NCBI GenBank assembly: GCA_031179215.1
Contig: JAPSIA010000014.1
Coordinates: 1 to 38,666 of the forward strand
DNA length: 38,666 nt
Origin: Agrococcus sp.
GTDB lineage: Bacteria; Actinomycetota; Actinomycetes; Actinomycetales; Microbacteriaceae
Reading direction: 5' to 3'
The notes beneath the pieces are model-generated. The model made no database searches, had not been told where the DNA came from, and saw nothing but the letters and a program-made list of their open reading frames with translations. The position numbers and the translations under genes were made by a program. Shown here in pieces: positions 1 to 8,098 of this stretch (the first letter of the stretch is position 1; every line of letters begins with the position of its first letter).

Positions 1-581
1 GCGTGCACATGATCGCGTCGGGCTCGAAGTCGCGGATGAGCTGCACCTGCCGCGCCGTCTGCCCGCCCGAGACGGGGATCACCGTGCAGCCGAGCCGCTC
101 GATGCCGCTGTGCGCGCCGAGCCCGCCGGTGAAGAGCCCGTAGCCGTAGGCGTTGTGCACCTTCCAGCCCGGCTGCACGCCCGCGGCGCGCAGCGACCGC
201 GCGACGACCTCCGCCCAGTGCTCGAGGTCGCCGTGCGTATAGCCGACGACGGTCGGCCTGCCCGTCGTGCCGGAGGAGGCGTGGATGCGCGCGACCTCGG
301 CCATCGGCACCGCGAACATGCCGAAGGGGTACGACTGACGCAGGTCCTCCTTCGTCGTGAACGGCAGCCGCTGCAGGTCGTCGAGCGAGCGGATGTCGTC
401 GGGGTGCACCCCCGCCTCGTCGAGCTTGTGCGCATACGTCGGCACGTTCGCGTACGCGTGCCGCACCGTCTCCTGCAGCCGCCGCAGCTGCAGCGCCCGC
501 AGCTCGTCGAGCGAGAGCCGCTCGCCCTCGTCGCGCAGGTCCTCGTGCACCTCGGCGGATGCGGTGGGTTCCGTCAGCATC
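1..581 (-). CDS. paaK: Phenylacetate-CoA ligase, N-terminal part (cut by window edge)
   Basis: Activates phenylacetate to phenylacetyl-CoA with ATP and CoA, the entry step of aerobic phenylacetate degradation in the cytoplasm. The visible 193 residues start at an ATG preceded by GGAG and run off the left edge, so the C-terminal part is missing. They show the family N-terminal helices, with conserved stretches around [13 protein letters not shown], and the nucleotide-binding loop [17 protein letters not shown] near residues 95-112, typical of adenylate-forming ligases of the PaaK group. The gene follows paaI by 23 bp on the same strand and is surely co-transcribed with it. The pair diverges from paaABCDE. 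Identity is strong from motif and context; nothing can be said about the missing C-terminal lid domain. Confidence 0.93.
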
Positions 582-604
582 GTTGCTCCAGCTCCTGTCG
601 TGGC

Positions 605-1060
605 TCAGGCGGGCCCGCCGGCACCTGCCGGTCCGGTCGGCGCCGTGCGGTTGGTGGTGAAGGAGCGGCCTCGGAACTCGGCGACCGTCGCCCCCGTCTC
701 GTCGACGATCGTCACGTCGTAGAGGCCGTTGCGACCCGAGCGCCAGCGCCGCTCGGCGGTCGCCGTGAGCGTCTGGCCCGCACGCGTCGCCTTCGCGAAC
801 GTGATGTCGGCACCGGAGGCGACCGTGACGTGCTCGTCCTCGTTGCACGCGTACGCGAAGGCGGTGTCGGCGAGCGTGAACACGAGCCCCCCGTGCGTGA
901 TGCCGAAGCCGTTGACCATGGCATCGGTGATCGGCATCGTGAGCACGGCGCGGCCGCGCTCGAGCTCGGCGATCTCGATCCCGAAGGCCTCCTTGGCGCG
1001 GTCGGTCTCGGCCATGATCGTGGCCAGCCAGCCGGTGTCCCTGCTCGTCTCGAGTGGCAT
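605..1060 (-). CDS. paaI: Hydroxyphenylacetyl-CoA thioesterase PaaI (hotdog fold)
   Basis: A 151-residue hotdog-fold thioesterase that hydrolyses phenylacetyl-CoA and ring-hydroxylated or dead-end CoA esters, freeing CoA when the pathway stalls. The signature [20 protein letters not shown] lies at about residues 47-66; the family's catalytic Asp falls in FTLADTAFA. The open frame continues far upstream, but the ATG at 1060 has GGAG five bases before it and gives a normal family length. A second in-frame ATG at 1015 would lose the N-terminal helix and is less likely. It is first in a leftward paaI-paaK unit whose promoter must lie between 1061 and 1175, where a PaaR-like palindrome is found. 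Confidence 0.92.
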   Translation of the reverse strand: MPLETSRDTGWLATIMAETDRAKEAFGIEIAELERGRAVLTMPITDAMVNGFGITHGGLVFTLADTAFAYACNEDEHVTVASGADITFAKATRAGQTLTATAERRWRSGRNGLYDVTIVDETGATVAEFRGRSFTTNRTAPTGPAGAGGPA

Positions 1061-1093
1061 GCGCGCTCCATTGCGTCGGTCCCGAGCGGGCCG

Positions 1094-1144
1094 TTGCAGG
1101 CCCGCGCACGACGAGTCTATACTTACTGAACGTTCGGTCACTAA
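1094..1144. promoter_or_regulatory. Divergent paa promoters with PaaR/TetR-type operator
   Basis: A 14-bp near-palindrome, ACTGAACGTTCGGT at 1125-1138, has one mismatched pair and matches the ACCGAACGTTCGGT-like sites known for actinobacterial TetR-family PaaR repressors. On the plus strand TTGCAG (1094-1099) and TATACT (1118-1123), 18 bp apart, form a good promoter, and the operator lies at its start point. On the minus strand TATAGA (1121-1116) could be a -10, placing the same operator in the spacer. One repressor dimer could therefore shut both arms, with phenylacetyl-CoA as the expected inducer. Motifs are seen; the regulator is inferred and not encoded in the window. Confidence 0.7.
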
Positions 1145-1175
1145 TTCCGAGCGCACCCACCTGGAGGAGTCGACG

Positions 1176-2177
1176 ATGACGCTCACCGCACCCGACGCAT
1201 CCGCTCGTGCCGACGAGCGCGGCGACACCGAGGCGGCGCTCGCCGAGCTGCAGGCCCGCTTCGACGCGATCATCGAGGCCGACCAGCGCATCGAGCCGCG
1301 CGACTGGATGCCCGAGGCGTACCGCAAGACGCTCATCCGCCAGATCTCGCAGCACGCGCACTCCGAGATCATCGGCATGCAGCCGGAGGGCAACTGGATC
1401 TCGCGAGCGCCGAGCCTCAAGCGCAAGGCCATCCTCATGGCCAAGGTGCAGGACGAGGCGGGCCACGGGCTCTACCTCTACTCGGCCGCCCAGACGCTCG
1501 GCATCAGCCGTGAGGAGATGACCGAGCAGCTCATCACCTCGCGCGCCCGCTACTCGTCGATCTTCAACTACCCGACGCCGACGTGGGCCGACATGGGCGC
1601 GATCGGCTGGCTCGTCGACGGCGCGGCGATCTGCAACCAGGTGCCGCTGTGCCGGGCCTCCTACGGGCCCTACGGCCGCGCGATGGTGCGCATCTGCAAG
1701 GAGGAGTCGTTCCACCAGCGGCAGGGCTTCGAGATCCTGCTCGAGCTCTCGAACGGCACGCCCGAGCAGCACCGGATGGCGCAGGACGCCGTGGACCGCT
1801 GGTACTGGCCGTCGCTCATGATGTTCGGCCCGCCGGATGACGAGTCGCCCAACTCGGCGCAGTCGATGGCGTGGAAGATCAAGCGCTTCTCGAACGACGA
1901 GCTGCGGCAGCGCTTCGTCGGCATGCTCGTGCCGCAGGCGGAGGTGCTCGGGCTCACGCTGCCCGACCCGAACCTGCGCTGGAACGAGGCCGAGGGCAAG
2001 TGGGACATGTCGGAGATCGACTGGACCGAGTTCCACGAGGTGCTCGCCGGCCGCGGCCCCGCGAACGCCCAGCGCATCCAGCACCGCCGCGACGCGCACG
2101 AGCAGGGCGCGTGGGTGCGCGAGGCCGCCGCGGCGTACGCCGAGAAGCAGGCCGCCAGGGAGCGCGCCGCCGCGTGA
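1176..2177 (+). CDS. paaA: Phenylacetyl-CoA 1,2-epoxidase, catalytic alpha subunit PaaA
   Basis: Catalytic subunit of the soluble diiron multicomponent oxygenase PaaABCDE, which epoxidises the aromatic ring of phenylacetyl-CoA. The 333-residue protein has the ferritin-like diiron signature: [15 protein letters not shown] near residue 60, QDEAGH near 91-96 and KEESFH (an EExxH motif) near 175-180. The ATG at 1176 is preceded by a strong GGAGGAG. An upstream in-frame extension exists but would overlap the divergent promoter region and lacks family similarity. It is the first gene of a five-gene operon in the canonical paaABCDE order. The promoter is the TTGCAG/TATACT pair upstream, with the operator between promoter and gene. 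Confidence 0.97.
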   Translation: MTLTAPDASARADERGDTEAALAELQARFDAIIEADQRIEPRDWMPEAYRKTLIRQISQHAHSEIIGMQPEGNWISRAPSLKRKAILMAKVQDEAGHGLYLYSAAQTLGISREEMTEQLITSRARYSSIFNYPTPTWADMGAIGWLVDGAAICNQVPLCRASYGPYGRAMVRICKEESFHQRQGFEILLELSNGTPEQHRMAQDAVDRWYWPSLMMFGPPDDESPNSAQSMAWKIKRFSNDELRQRFVGMLVPQAEVLGLTLPDPNLRWNEAEGKWDMSEIDWTEFHEVLAGRGPANAQRIQHRRDAHEQGAWVREAAAAYAEKQAARERAAA

Positions 2178-2263
2178 CCGACGCGCGGCGCCGAGGCCCC
2201 GCCCCCGGCGCGACCGCGACCACGCGAGCATCCCACCGAGGACGAGGAAGCAAGGAGAGCAGG

Positions 2264-2569
2264 ATGGCGACACCGGGAGACGTGCGCGGCGAGGGCTGGC
2301 CGCTGTACGAGGTGTTCGTGCGCGCCAACCGCGGCCTCAGCCACGTGCACGTGGGCTCGCTGCACGCGCCCGACGACGCCATGGCGCTGCGCAATGCACG
2401 CGACCTCTACACCCGCCGCAACGAGGGCGTCTCGGTGTGGGTCGTGCGCTCGAGCGCGATCACGACGAGCGATCCGGATCTCAAGGGCGCGTTCTTCGAG
2501 AGCCCCGCAGGCAAGAACTACCGCCACGCGAAGTACTACGAGAAGAGCGCGGAGGTGCCGCACCTGTGA
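2264..2569 (+). CDS. paaB: Phenylacetyl-CoA epoxidase subunit PaaB
   Basis: Small (101-residue) subunit needed for PaaABCE activity; in the E. coli complex it bridges PaaAC units and helps pass electrons from PaaE. The sequence opens with WPLYEVFVRANRGLSHVHVG and continues through DAMALRNARDLYTRRNEG, the recognisable PaaB core. The ATG has AGGAG upstream (AAGGAGAGCAGG). The 86-bp gap after paaA is the longest inside the operon and holds no hairpin I could see. The stop codon overlaps the GTG start of paaC, so translation is probably coupled. Confidence 0.96.
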   Translation: MATPGDVRGEGWPLYEVFVRANRGLSHVHVGSLHAPDDAMALRNARDLYTRRNEGVSVWVVRSSAITTSDPDLKGAFFESPAGKNYRHAKYYEKSAEVPHL

Positions 2570-3483
2570 ACGCACAGCGCAACGACGCCGAGCGGCGCGA
2601 CGCGGCCTCGATCGCCGCGATGCACCAGGCGGATGCCGACGCCGTGCACGCAGCCGACGAGCACGGCCACGTCTCGGTCGACGAGCTCGACCTCGCGGCC
2701 GAGCTCTCCGGCGTGCCCTCGGCGACGGCGAGCCCCGACGTCGCCGAGTACGCCCTGCGGCTCGGCGATGACGCGCTCATCCTCTCGCAGCAGCTCGGCT
2801 GGTGGATCTCCCGCGCGCCCGAGCTCGAGGAGGACATGGCGCTCGCCAACATCGCGCTCGACCTGCTCGGCCACGCGCGGTCGCTGCTGCACTACGCCGG
2901 CACCGCGACCGACCGCACCGAGGACGACCTCGCCTACTGGCGCGACGAGCACGAGTTCCGCTGCGCGTGGCTGTTCGAGCAGCCCAACGGCGACTTCGCG
3001 CACACGATCGCGCGCGGCCTCATCGCGGCCGCCTTCATGCAGGAGCTGTACACGGCGCTGACGGCGTCGACGGATGCGTCGCTCGCGGCTATCGCGGCGA
3101 AGGCCGTGAAGGAGGTCGCGTACCACCGCGACCACGCCGTGCAGTGGACGCTGCGGCTCGCGGGCGGCACCGACGAGTCCCGCCGCAGGATGCTCGTGGC
3201 GCTCACCGACCTCTGGCCGTACACCGACGAGCTCTTCCGCGACGACGAGCTGCACGATCGGCTCGAGGGCGTCGCGCCGCGCCCGTCGAGCCTGCGGGCG
3301 GGCTTCGACGCGGTGTGGGGCGCCGTGCTCGCCGAGGCGGAGATCACCGAGGCCGACTTCACGCACCCGCGCATCGGGCAGTCCTCGGGCGGCGGCCGGT
3401 TCGGCAACCACTCGACGCACCTCGGTCCGCTGCTGGCCGAGATGCAGGTGCTCGCCAGGCGGCACCCGGGGGCGAAGTGGTGA
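2566..3483 (+). CDS. paaC: Phenylacetyl-CoA epoxidase structural subunit PaaC
   Basis: Non-catalytic ferritin-like partner of PaaA; the PaaAC heterotetramer is the structural core of the epoxidase. The protein of about 305 residues contains SQQLGWWISRAPELEEDMAL, DLLGHARSLLHYAG (about residue 98) and KEVAYHRDHAVQW (about 183), all typical of PaaC. I chose the GTG at 2566, which overlaps the paaB stop as GTGA and has GGAGGT nine bases upstream. An ATG at 2620 would also give a full core domain, so the first 18 residues are less certain. The stop overlaps the GTG of paaD in the same way. Confidence 0.95.
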   Translation: MNAQRNDAERRDAASIAAMHQADADAVHAADEHGHVSVDELDLAAELSGVPSATASPDVAEYALRLGDDALILSQQLGWWISRAPELEEDMALANIALDLLGHARSLLHYAGTATDRTEDDLAYWRDEHEFRCAWLFEQPNGDFAHTIARGLIAAAFMQELYTALTASTDASLAAIAAKAVKEVAYHRDHAVQWTLRLAGGTDESRRRMLVALTDLWPYTDELFRDDELHDRLEGVAPRPSSLRAGFDAVWGAVLAEAEITEADFTHPRIGQSSGGGRFGNHSTHLGPLLAEMQVLARRHPGAKW

Positions 3484-3983
3484 GCGCGACCGCGACCGCC
3501 GCGACGCGCGACGAGGCGTGGCGCGTCGCCGCCGCCGTCGTCGATCCCGAGGTGCCCGTGCTCACGATCGAGGACCTCGGGGTGCTGCGCTCCGTCGAGC
3601 TCGAGGGCGAGGTCGTCCGCGTCGTGCTCACGCCCACCTACTCGGGCTGCCCCGCGATCGACCAGATGCGCGACGACGTGCTGCTCGCGCTCACGGCCGC
3701 CGGGTTCCGCGAGGTGCGCGTCGACTTCACGCTCTCGCCCGCCTGGACGACCGATTGGATGAGCGAGGAGGGCAAGCGCAAGCTCGAGGCGTACGGCATC
3801 GCGCCGCCCACCCACCGCGCGGGCGAGCGCTCGGGCCCCATCCCGGTCGCGATCGGGGTCAAGTGCCCGCGCTGCGGCTCGCTGCGCACGCGTGAGGTCG
3901 CGCGATTCGGCTCGACCGCGTGCAAGAGCCACTTCGAGTGCCTCGCGTGCCTCGAGCCGTTCGACCACTTCAAGGTGCACTGA
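3480..3983 (+). CDS. paaD: Phenylacetate degradation Fe-S assembly-type protein PaaD
   Basis: PaaD is needed for epoxidase function in vivo and is thought to help Fe-S cluster maturation, probably of PaaE. The 167-residue protein has an N-terminal MIP18/DUF59 domain (VVDPEVPVLTIEDLGVL, then TPTYSGCPAI) and a C-terminal zinc-ribbon-like segment: CPRCGS near residue 128 and a second CLAC pair near 159, as in other PaaD proteins. Translation starts at a GTG overlapping the paaC stop; the SD is poor, so coupling is likely. Only one base separates its stop from the ATG of paaE. Confidence 0.94.
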   Translation: MSATATAATRDEAWRVAAAVVDPEVPVLTIEDLGVLRSVELEGEVVRVVLTPTYSGCPAIDQMRDDVLLALTAAGFREVRVDFTLSPAWTTDWMSEEGKRKLEAYGIAPPTHRAGERSGPIPVAIGVKCPRCGSLRTREVARFGSTACKSHFECLACLEPFDHFKVH

Positions 3984-3984
3984 C

Positions 3985-5139
3985 ATGGCCGCCGTGAACC
4001 TGGGCTCGACAGGGCTGACCGCGAGCAGCGCGGGCACCGGCCCGCGCAAGCGCGGCCGCTTCCACTCGCTCGAGGTCGCTGCGGTGCGGTCGCTCACCGC
4101 CGACTCGGTCGAGGTGACCTTCGCGGTGCCGGAAGAGCTCCAGGGCGCGTTCGACTACGTCGCCGGCCAGCACCTCGCGCTGCGCGCAAGGGTCGACGGG
4201 CACGAGCTGCGCCGCTCCTACTCGATCTGCCGACCGCCGACGCCCGGCTCCATCTCCGTGGCGATCAAGCGCGACCTCGGCGGCCGCTTCTCGACGTGGG
4301 CCACCAGCGAGCTGCGGCCCGGCGACCGCATCGACGTCATGAGCCCCCAGGGCACCTTCACCTCAGCGCTCGAGGACCTCGAGGGCGCGCACGTCGTCGG
4401 CATCGCCGCGGGCAGCGGCATCACGCCCATGATGGCGCTCGCGCACGAGGTGCTCTCGCGCTCGGAGACCTCCACGTTCTCGCTGCTGTTCTCGAACCGC
4501 TCGACGCTCGACGTGATGTTCATCGAGGAGCTCGCCGACCTCAAGGACCGCTACCCCGCGCGGCTCGCGCTGCACCACGTGCTCTCGCGCGAGCAGCGCG
4601 CCGCCCCGCTCATGTCCGGCCGCATCGACGAGGAGCGCCTCGAGCGCATCCTCACCGACCTCATCCGCCCCGAGAGCGTCGACGAGTGGTTCCTGTGCGG
4701 GCCGTTCGAGCTCGTGCAGCTGTGCCGCGACGTGCTCGCGCGCGCGGGCGTCGACCCGGCGCACGTGCGCTTCGAGCTCTTCACCACGGGGAAGCCGGTC
4801 GACGCGGGCGGCGACCGCGGCCGGCCGGTGCGGCTCGAGGCGGGCGAGGACACGTGGGCGCTCGACTTCACGCTCGACGGGCAGTCGTCGCAGGTGGAGA
4901 GCCCCGTCGCCGCGCGCGAGTCGATCCTCAACGCTGCGCTGCGCGTGCGCCCCGACGTGCCGTTCGCGTGCGCGGGCGGCGTCTGCGGCACGTGCCGCGC
5001 GAAGGTCGTCGCCGGCCGCGTGCACATGACCGAGAACTACGCGCTCGAACCCGACGAGCTCGAGCGCGGCTACGTGCTCACGTGCCAGTCGCATCCCGAG
5101 GACGGCACCACGCGGGTCGTCGTCGACTACGACGTCTGA
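3985..5139 (+). CDS. paaE: Phenylacetyl-CoA epoxidase reductase PaaE
   Basis: NAD(P)H-dependent flavin/iron-sulfur reductase that feeds electrons to the PaaAC diiron centre. Order of parts in 384 residues: FAD-binding barrel with RRSYSICRPP near residue 75; NAD-binding domain with GIAAGSGITPMMAL near 138; and a C-terminal plant-type 2Fe-2S ferredoxin domain with CAGGVCGTC near 329-337 and the fourth cysteine in LTCQSHPE near 366. The longer open frame upstream is overlap with paaD; the ATG at 3985 directly after the paaD stop is the natural start. A short hairpin (5141-5155) overlaps the stop of the convergent gene and could act as a weak terminator. Confidence 0.96.
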   Translation: MAAVNLGSTGLTASSAGTGPRKRGRFHSLEVAAVRSLTADSVEVTFAVPEELQGAFDYVAGQHLALRARVDGHELRRSYSICRPPTPGSISVAIKRDLGGRFSTWATSELRPGDRIDVMSPQGTFTSALEDLEGAHVVGIAAGSGITPMMALAHEVLSRSETSTFSLLFSNRSTLDVMFIEELADLKDRYPARLALHHVLSREQRAAPLMSGRIDEERLERILTDLIRPESVDEWFLCGPFELVQLCRDVLARAGVDPAHVRFELFTTGKPVDAGGDRGRPVRLEAGEDTWALDFTLDGQSSQVESPVAARESILNAALRVRPDVPFACAGGVCGTCRAKVVAGRVHMTENYALEPDELERGYVLTCQSHPEDGTTRVVVDYDV

Positions 5140-5153
5140 GGAGCGGCGACCGC

Positions 5154-5708
5154 TCAGCTCGACGGGTCGGCGATCCAGGCGTCGTACGCCGCGACGCGCG
5201 CCTCGTCGTTGATGCGCGCCGTCCACGCGCGGATCTCGTCCTCGGAGACGTCGGCGTCGACGGGCTCGAAGACCCGGACGGCCTCGGGGAATCGATCGAG
5301 GTGCCCGTGCGCGGCGACCTCCGCGAGGGCGTCGACGATCGCGTCCCACACCGTCGCCCGCAGCTCGTCGAGCGCCTCGCCGGCGAGCGCGCCGACCTTG
5401 GCCGCGAGCTCGTCGTTGATCTCGGCGAGGGCGTCGCTCTCGAGCTCCTCGAAGGAGAGCCGATCCCATTCGCCGATCGACCAGCGGAAGTAGTTGCGGT
5501 ACTGCGGCCGGCGCTCGACGAGCGACTCGTAGTGGCTGCGCGTCTGCACCGCCGCGACGACGTTGGATGCGTCGGCGTCGGTGTACGCGCCGACCCCGAG
5601 CACGTCGTCGTCGGCGATGCCGTCGGTCAGGCCCCGGATGTCGGTGATGAGGGCGGCGCGGAGCCGCTCGCGGAGCTCGTCGCCCCAGGCGTCAAGGTCT
5701 TCGCTCAT
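5154..5708 (-). CDS. DUF4303-like protein, probable immunity protein
   Basis: A 184-residue acidic, soluble protein with no signal peptide. Residues 38-56 (GVGAYTDADASNVVAAVQT) and 72-88 (YFRWSIGEWDRLSFEEL) match my recollection of the DUF4303 family pattern (YTDDDAS...W.P.EW). It lies 27 bp downstream of the nuclease-like gene at 5736-6419 on the same strand. That is the usual place for an immunity gene in polymorphic toxin loci, and the acidic composition suits binding a basic nuclease. The family call is moderately sure; the immunity role is inferred from position. The start ATG at 5708 is the only good one, and its upstream region overlaps no other gene. Confidence 0.7.
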   Translation of the reverse strand: MSEDLDAWGDELRERLRAALITDIRGLTDGIADDDVLGVGAYTDADASNVVAAVQTRSHYESLVERRPQYRNYFRWSIGEWDRLSFEELESDALAEINDELAAKVGALAGEALDELRATVWDAIVDALAEVAAHGHLDRFPEAVRVFEPVDADVSEDEIRAWTARINDEARVAAYDAWIADPSS

Positions 5709-5735
5709 GGATGCAACCTATCGTGGCCGCTGCGC

Positions 5736-6419
5736 TCAGGGGCGGCCGTCGAAGATGGAGCGGCCAGCGTGCCGCAGCGCGTCGATGACGGCTTGCCGGC
5801 CCTTGCCGTCGGCCTCGGCGAGCAGGTCCCGCACCGCTTCGGCGTTCGCGAGCGAGTGCCCGCGGTTGGGTGCCCAGATGAGGTTGTGCGGCCCCGTGTA
5901 CCAGTCGATGCCGTGGCGCTCGAGGATCGCCTTCGACTCGTCGAGGGCGTCCTGCATGGGGCCCGGCCGCCCCTTCTTGAACACGATGTGGTGCCCGTGC
6001 GGGTTCGGCATGTCGCCGGGCCGCTCGCCGTGGAATCGCTCCGTGAGGTCGCGCCAGTTCGGCTCACCGCCGTTCGCCTCGTGCTCGGCTCGCCGCGCCG
6101 CGGCGGTCGCGGCGTTCGCGGCCTCGGTGTCGACGTCCGGCCACGTGTCCGGCACGTCGCGCGCGGCGGGCGGAGCGTCGGGCTGCCGCAGCGGATCCGC
6201 GCTGGGCGTGGTCGGCTCGAGGGCATCGTGGTCGGGCGCGCGATCGGGCGTCCGCTGCGAGCCCGCGAGCTCGACGTCCGTGCTGTCGATCTGCTGCTTG
6301 ATCTGCCGCGCCTTCGAGCCGAGCTTGGCGGACTTCTCCGCCACCGCGCGCGCGGCCTTGGGCACGAGCTCCTCGACGACGTCGAAGGCCTCCTTGATCA
6401 CGATCTTGATCGTCGACAT
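5736..6419 (-). CDS. AHH/HNH-type nuclease, probable polymorphic toxin
   Basis: A 227-residue protein in three parts: an N-terminal helical, lysine-rich segment (1-50), a low-complexity Pro/Asp/Ala linker (about 52-125), and a C-terminal domain (about 138-225) with a His-His pair (GHHIVFKKG, H143-H144) followed by ILERHGIDWYTGPHNLIWAP and NRGHS (N185, H188). This HH...GID...N.....H layout is that of AHH-type HNH/endonuclease VII nucleases found at the C-termini of secreted toxins. The gene is six bases from the WXG100-like gene upstream and in the same reading frame (TGA TGC GAG ATG). GGGGTG seven bases before the ATG can serve as SD. Nuclease activity and secretion are inferred. Confidence 0.75.
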   Translation of the reverse strand: MSTIKIVIKEAFDVVEELVPKAARAVAEKSAKLGSKARQIKQQIDSTDVELAGSQRTPDRAPDHDALEPTTPSADPLRQPDAPPAARDVPDTWPDVDTEAANAATAAARRAEHEANGGEPNWRDLTERFHGERPGDMPNPHGHHIVFKKGRPGPMQDALDESKAILERHGIDWYTGPHNLIWAPNRGHSLANAEAVRDLLAEADGKGRQAVIDALRHAGRSIFDGRP

Positions 6420-6425
6420 CTCGCA

Positions 6426-7145
6426 TCACCCCGTGAAGATCTGGCAGGAGGAGAGCTGCGCGATGAAGTCGTCCGCGAGCCGCTCCTGGTCGGCCGCGTT
6501 CGAGTCGAGGTCGCCCGCGGCAGTCTCGAGCGCATCGAGGTCCGCCTCGAACTTCGACACGTCGCCGACCGCGCCCTCGACGACGTCGGCCTCGAGCATC
6601 GCGGCGATCCCGTCCATCATCGGCCCCTGCAGCGGCTCGATGATCTTCGGCAGCAGCTGCTGCGCGAGCTGGTCGACCGCGATGTTCGTCAGCACGTCGA
6701 GCGCCTTCTTCCGCAGCGCGATGATCGCGGCGTTCGCCGCGAGCGAGGCGCCGAGCGTGAAGACGGCGCTCGCGGCGGCTGCGGCGATCTGCGCGGCGGT
6801 GATGACGAGCTCGGCGATGACCTTGACCTTGAGCGCGACGACGGCATCCGCCCCGATGTCGATGCCGCCGGCGACGGGATCGAGCGCGTCGATGAGCTTC
6901 TGGATGTTCGTGGCCCTGTCGGTGTCCCACGCGTTCGCGAGCGACGTCGCGACCTGCCCCTTGACCGCCGTGCCCACGCCCGACTTCACGCGCTCCTCGG
7001 CGACGTCCACGGTGCCGGCGATGTCGTCCTTGAAGGTGCGCATGATGTTGGCCGCGCGCCGCATCTCGTCCTCGTCGAGCGGCGGCCAGTCGTAGCCGAG
7101 CATGTCGAGCACCCATACGAGCTCGCCGGGCAGATTCATCGCCAT
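6426..7145 (-). CDS. WXG100-like (CpnT N-terminal-type) carrier protein
   Basis: A 239-residue, mostly helical protein. The opening NLPGELVWVLDMLGYDWPPL with following DEDEMRRAANIM matches the WXG100-like domain that starts CpnT-type type VII secretion substrates (W..xLG.DWP..DE..). Residues about 101-145 form a long alanine-rich hydrophobic helical region, also usual in these proteins, and the tail (190-235) is acidic and coiled-coil-like. No toxin domain follows before the stop. The next gene in the same frame supplies one. ATG at 7145 is chosen because GGGAG lies seven bases upstream; ATG 7139 is an alternative. No ESX core genes are in the window, so export is an inference from family. 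Confidence 0.7.
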   Translation of the reverse strand: MAMNLPGELVWVLDMLGYDWPPLDEDEMRRAANIMRTFKDDIAGTVDVAEERVKSGVGTAVKGQVATSLANAWDTDRATNIQKLIDALDPVAGGIDIGADAVVALKVKVIAELVITAAQIAAAAASAVFTLGASLAANAAIIALRKKALDVLTNIAVDQLAQQLLPKIIEPLQGPMMDGIAAMLEADVVEGAVGDVSKFEADLDALETAAGDLDSNAADQERLADDFIAQLSSCQIFTG

Positions 7146-7277
7146 CCGACCGCTCCCTTCTCCCGGTGGCAGGCTATGCGCGCGGCGCGGTGCCGACCAT
7201 GGGCAGGACTCCCCATGCCTGCGCGCGCGTGCACCTCGGGCCGATGCCACGTAGGCTCGCGACGACGAAGGAGTCCC

Positions 7278-8051
7278 ATGATCGACCTGCAGATCACCGA
7301 CGACATCGCCGAGGTCGTGCTCCGCGCGCCCGAGAAGCGCAACGCCGTCGACGCCGTCGACCTCGCGGCACTCGCGGATGCGTACGCGCGCGCCGAGCAG
7401 GCGGGCGTGCGCGCGCTCGTGCTGCGCGGGGAGGGGAAGGCCTTCTGCGCCGGCCGCGACATCGCCCGGGTCGACCCGCGCACCGACGACGCGCTCGGCT
7501 TCATGCGCGAGTCGCTGCAGCCGGTGCTCGAGCGGATCGCCGCGTTCCCCGCGCCGACGTTCGCGGTCGCGCACGGCGCGTGCCTCGGCATCGGGCTCGG
7601 ACTCCTCATCGCGACCGACGTCGTCTACGTCGCCGAGTCGGCGAAGCTCGGCAGCCCCTTCGCAGCGCTCGGGGCGACGCTCGACTCCGGCGGGCACGCG
7701 CTCCTGTTCGAGCGGCTCGGCGCGCACCGGGCGTTCGACCTCATCTACTCCGGCGACCTCATGAGCGGCGCGGGGGCCGTCGCGTCGGGGCTGTTCTCCC
7801 GCGCCTTCCCCGACGACGAGGTGCTCGAGGCCACCCGCAGGGCCGCCGCCCACGCGGCGCAGGGCCCGACGCTCGCGTTCCTCGCGACGAAGGAGATCAT
7901 CCGCGGCCTGCGCGACGAGCGGCACGGGCTCTGGCGCTCGGTCGATGCCGAGAACGTGGCGCAGGCGCAGCTGAGCCAGACCGCCGACTTCCGCGAGGGC
8001 TTCGCGGCGTTCCAGCAGAAGCGGCCGCCGCGGTTCACCGGGCGGGGCTGA
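7278..8051 (+). CDS. Enoyl-CoA hydratase/isomerase, PaaG/PaaF-like
   Basis: A 257-residue crotonase-fold enzyme. It has the CoA-binding/oxyanion stretches GEGKAFCAGRDI (about residue 56) and HGACLGIGLGL (about 97). The segment GATLDSGGHALLFERLG carries an acidic residue where PaaG-type isomerases have LxPDxGG. In phenylacetate degradation PaaG isomerises the ring-1,2-epoxide to the oxepin-CoA and PaaF is a hydratase; the nearby paa genes make such a role likely but sequence alone does not settle which. GAAGGAG precedes the ATG. The gene is separated from paaE by the leftward toxin cassette, as if that cassette had been inserted into the paa locus. Confidence 0.85.
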   Translation: MIDLQITDDIAEVVLRAPEKRNAVDAVDLAALADAYARAEQAGVRALVLRGEGKAFCAGRDIARVDPRTDDALGFMRESLQPVLERIAAFPAPTFAVAHGACLGIGLGLLIATDVVYVAESAKLGSPFAALGATLDSGGHALLFERLGAHRAFDLIYSGDLMSGAGAVASGLFSRAFPDDEVLEATRRAAAHAAQGPTLAFLATKEIIRGLRDERHGLWRSVDAENVAQAQLSQTADFREGFAAFQQKRPPRFTGRG

Positions 8052-8086
8052 CGCGCGCGGCGCTCCCCCGCGTCGCCGGCTCCGCG

Positions 8087-8092
8087 TAGCCT
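8087..8092 (+). promoter_or_regulatory. -10 element of a probably leaderless gene
   Basis: TAGCCT ends six bases before the ATG at 8099 and no SD is present, so transcription probably starts at the A of the start codon. No convincing -35 is visible. See the finding on leaderless starts. Confidence 0.5.
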
Positions 8093-8098
8093 GCCCGC

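Noticed and set aside
605-1444. Longer 279-residue form of PaaI
   Set aside because: The extra N-terminus would be antisense to paaA and cover the divergent promoter region; the ATG at 1060 has an SD and gives family length.
5736-6419. Homing or phage HNH endonuclease
   Set aside because: The domain is AHH-like, fused to a linker and helical N-terminus, and flanked by a WXG100-like gene and an immunity-like gene; no phage genes are near.
4296-7277. A 1251-residue open frame reaching into the enoyl-CoA hydratase gene
   Set aside because: Only the last 257 residues resemble a protein family; the rest is a shadow of paaE and of the antisense toxin cassette.
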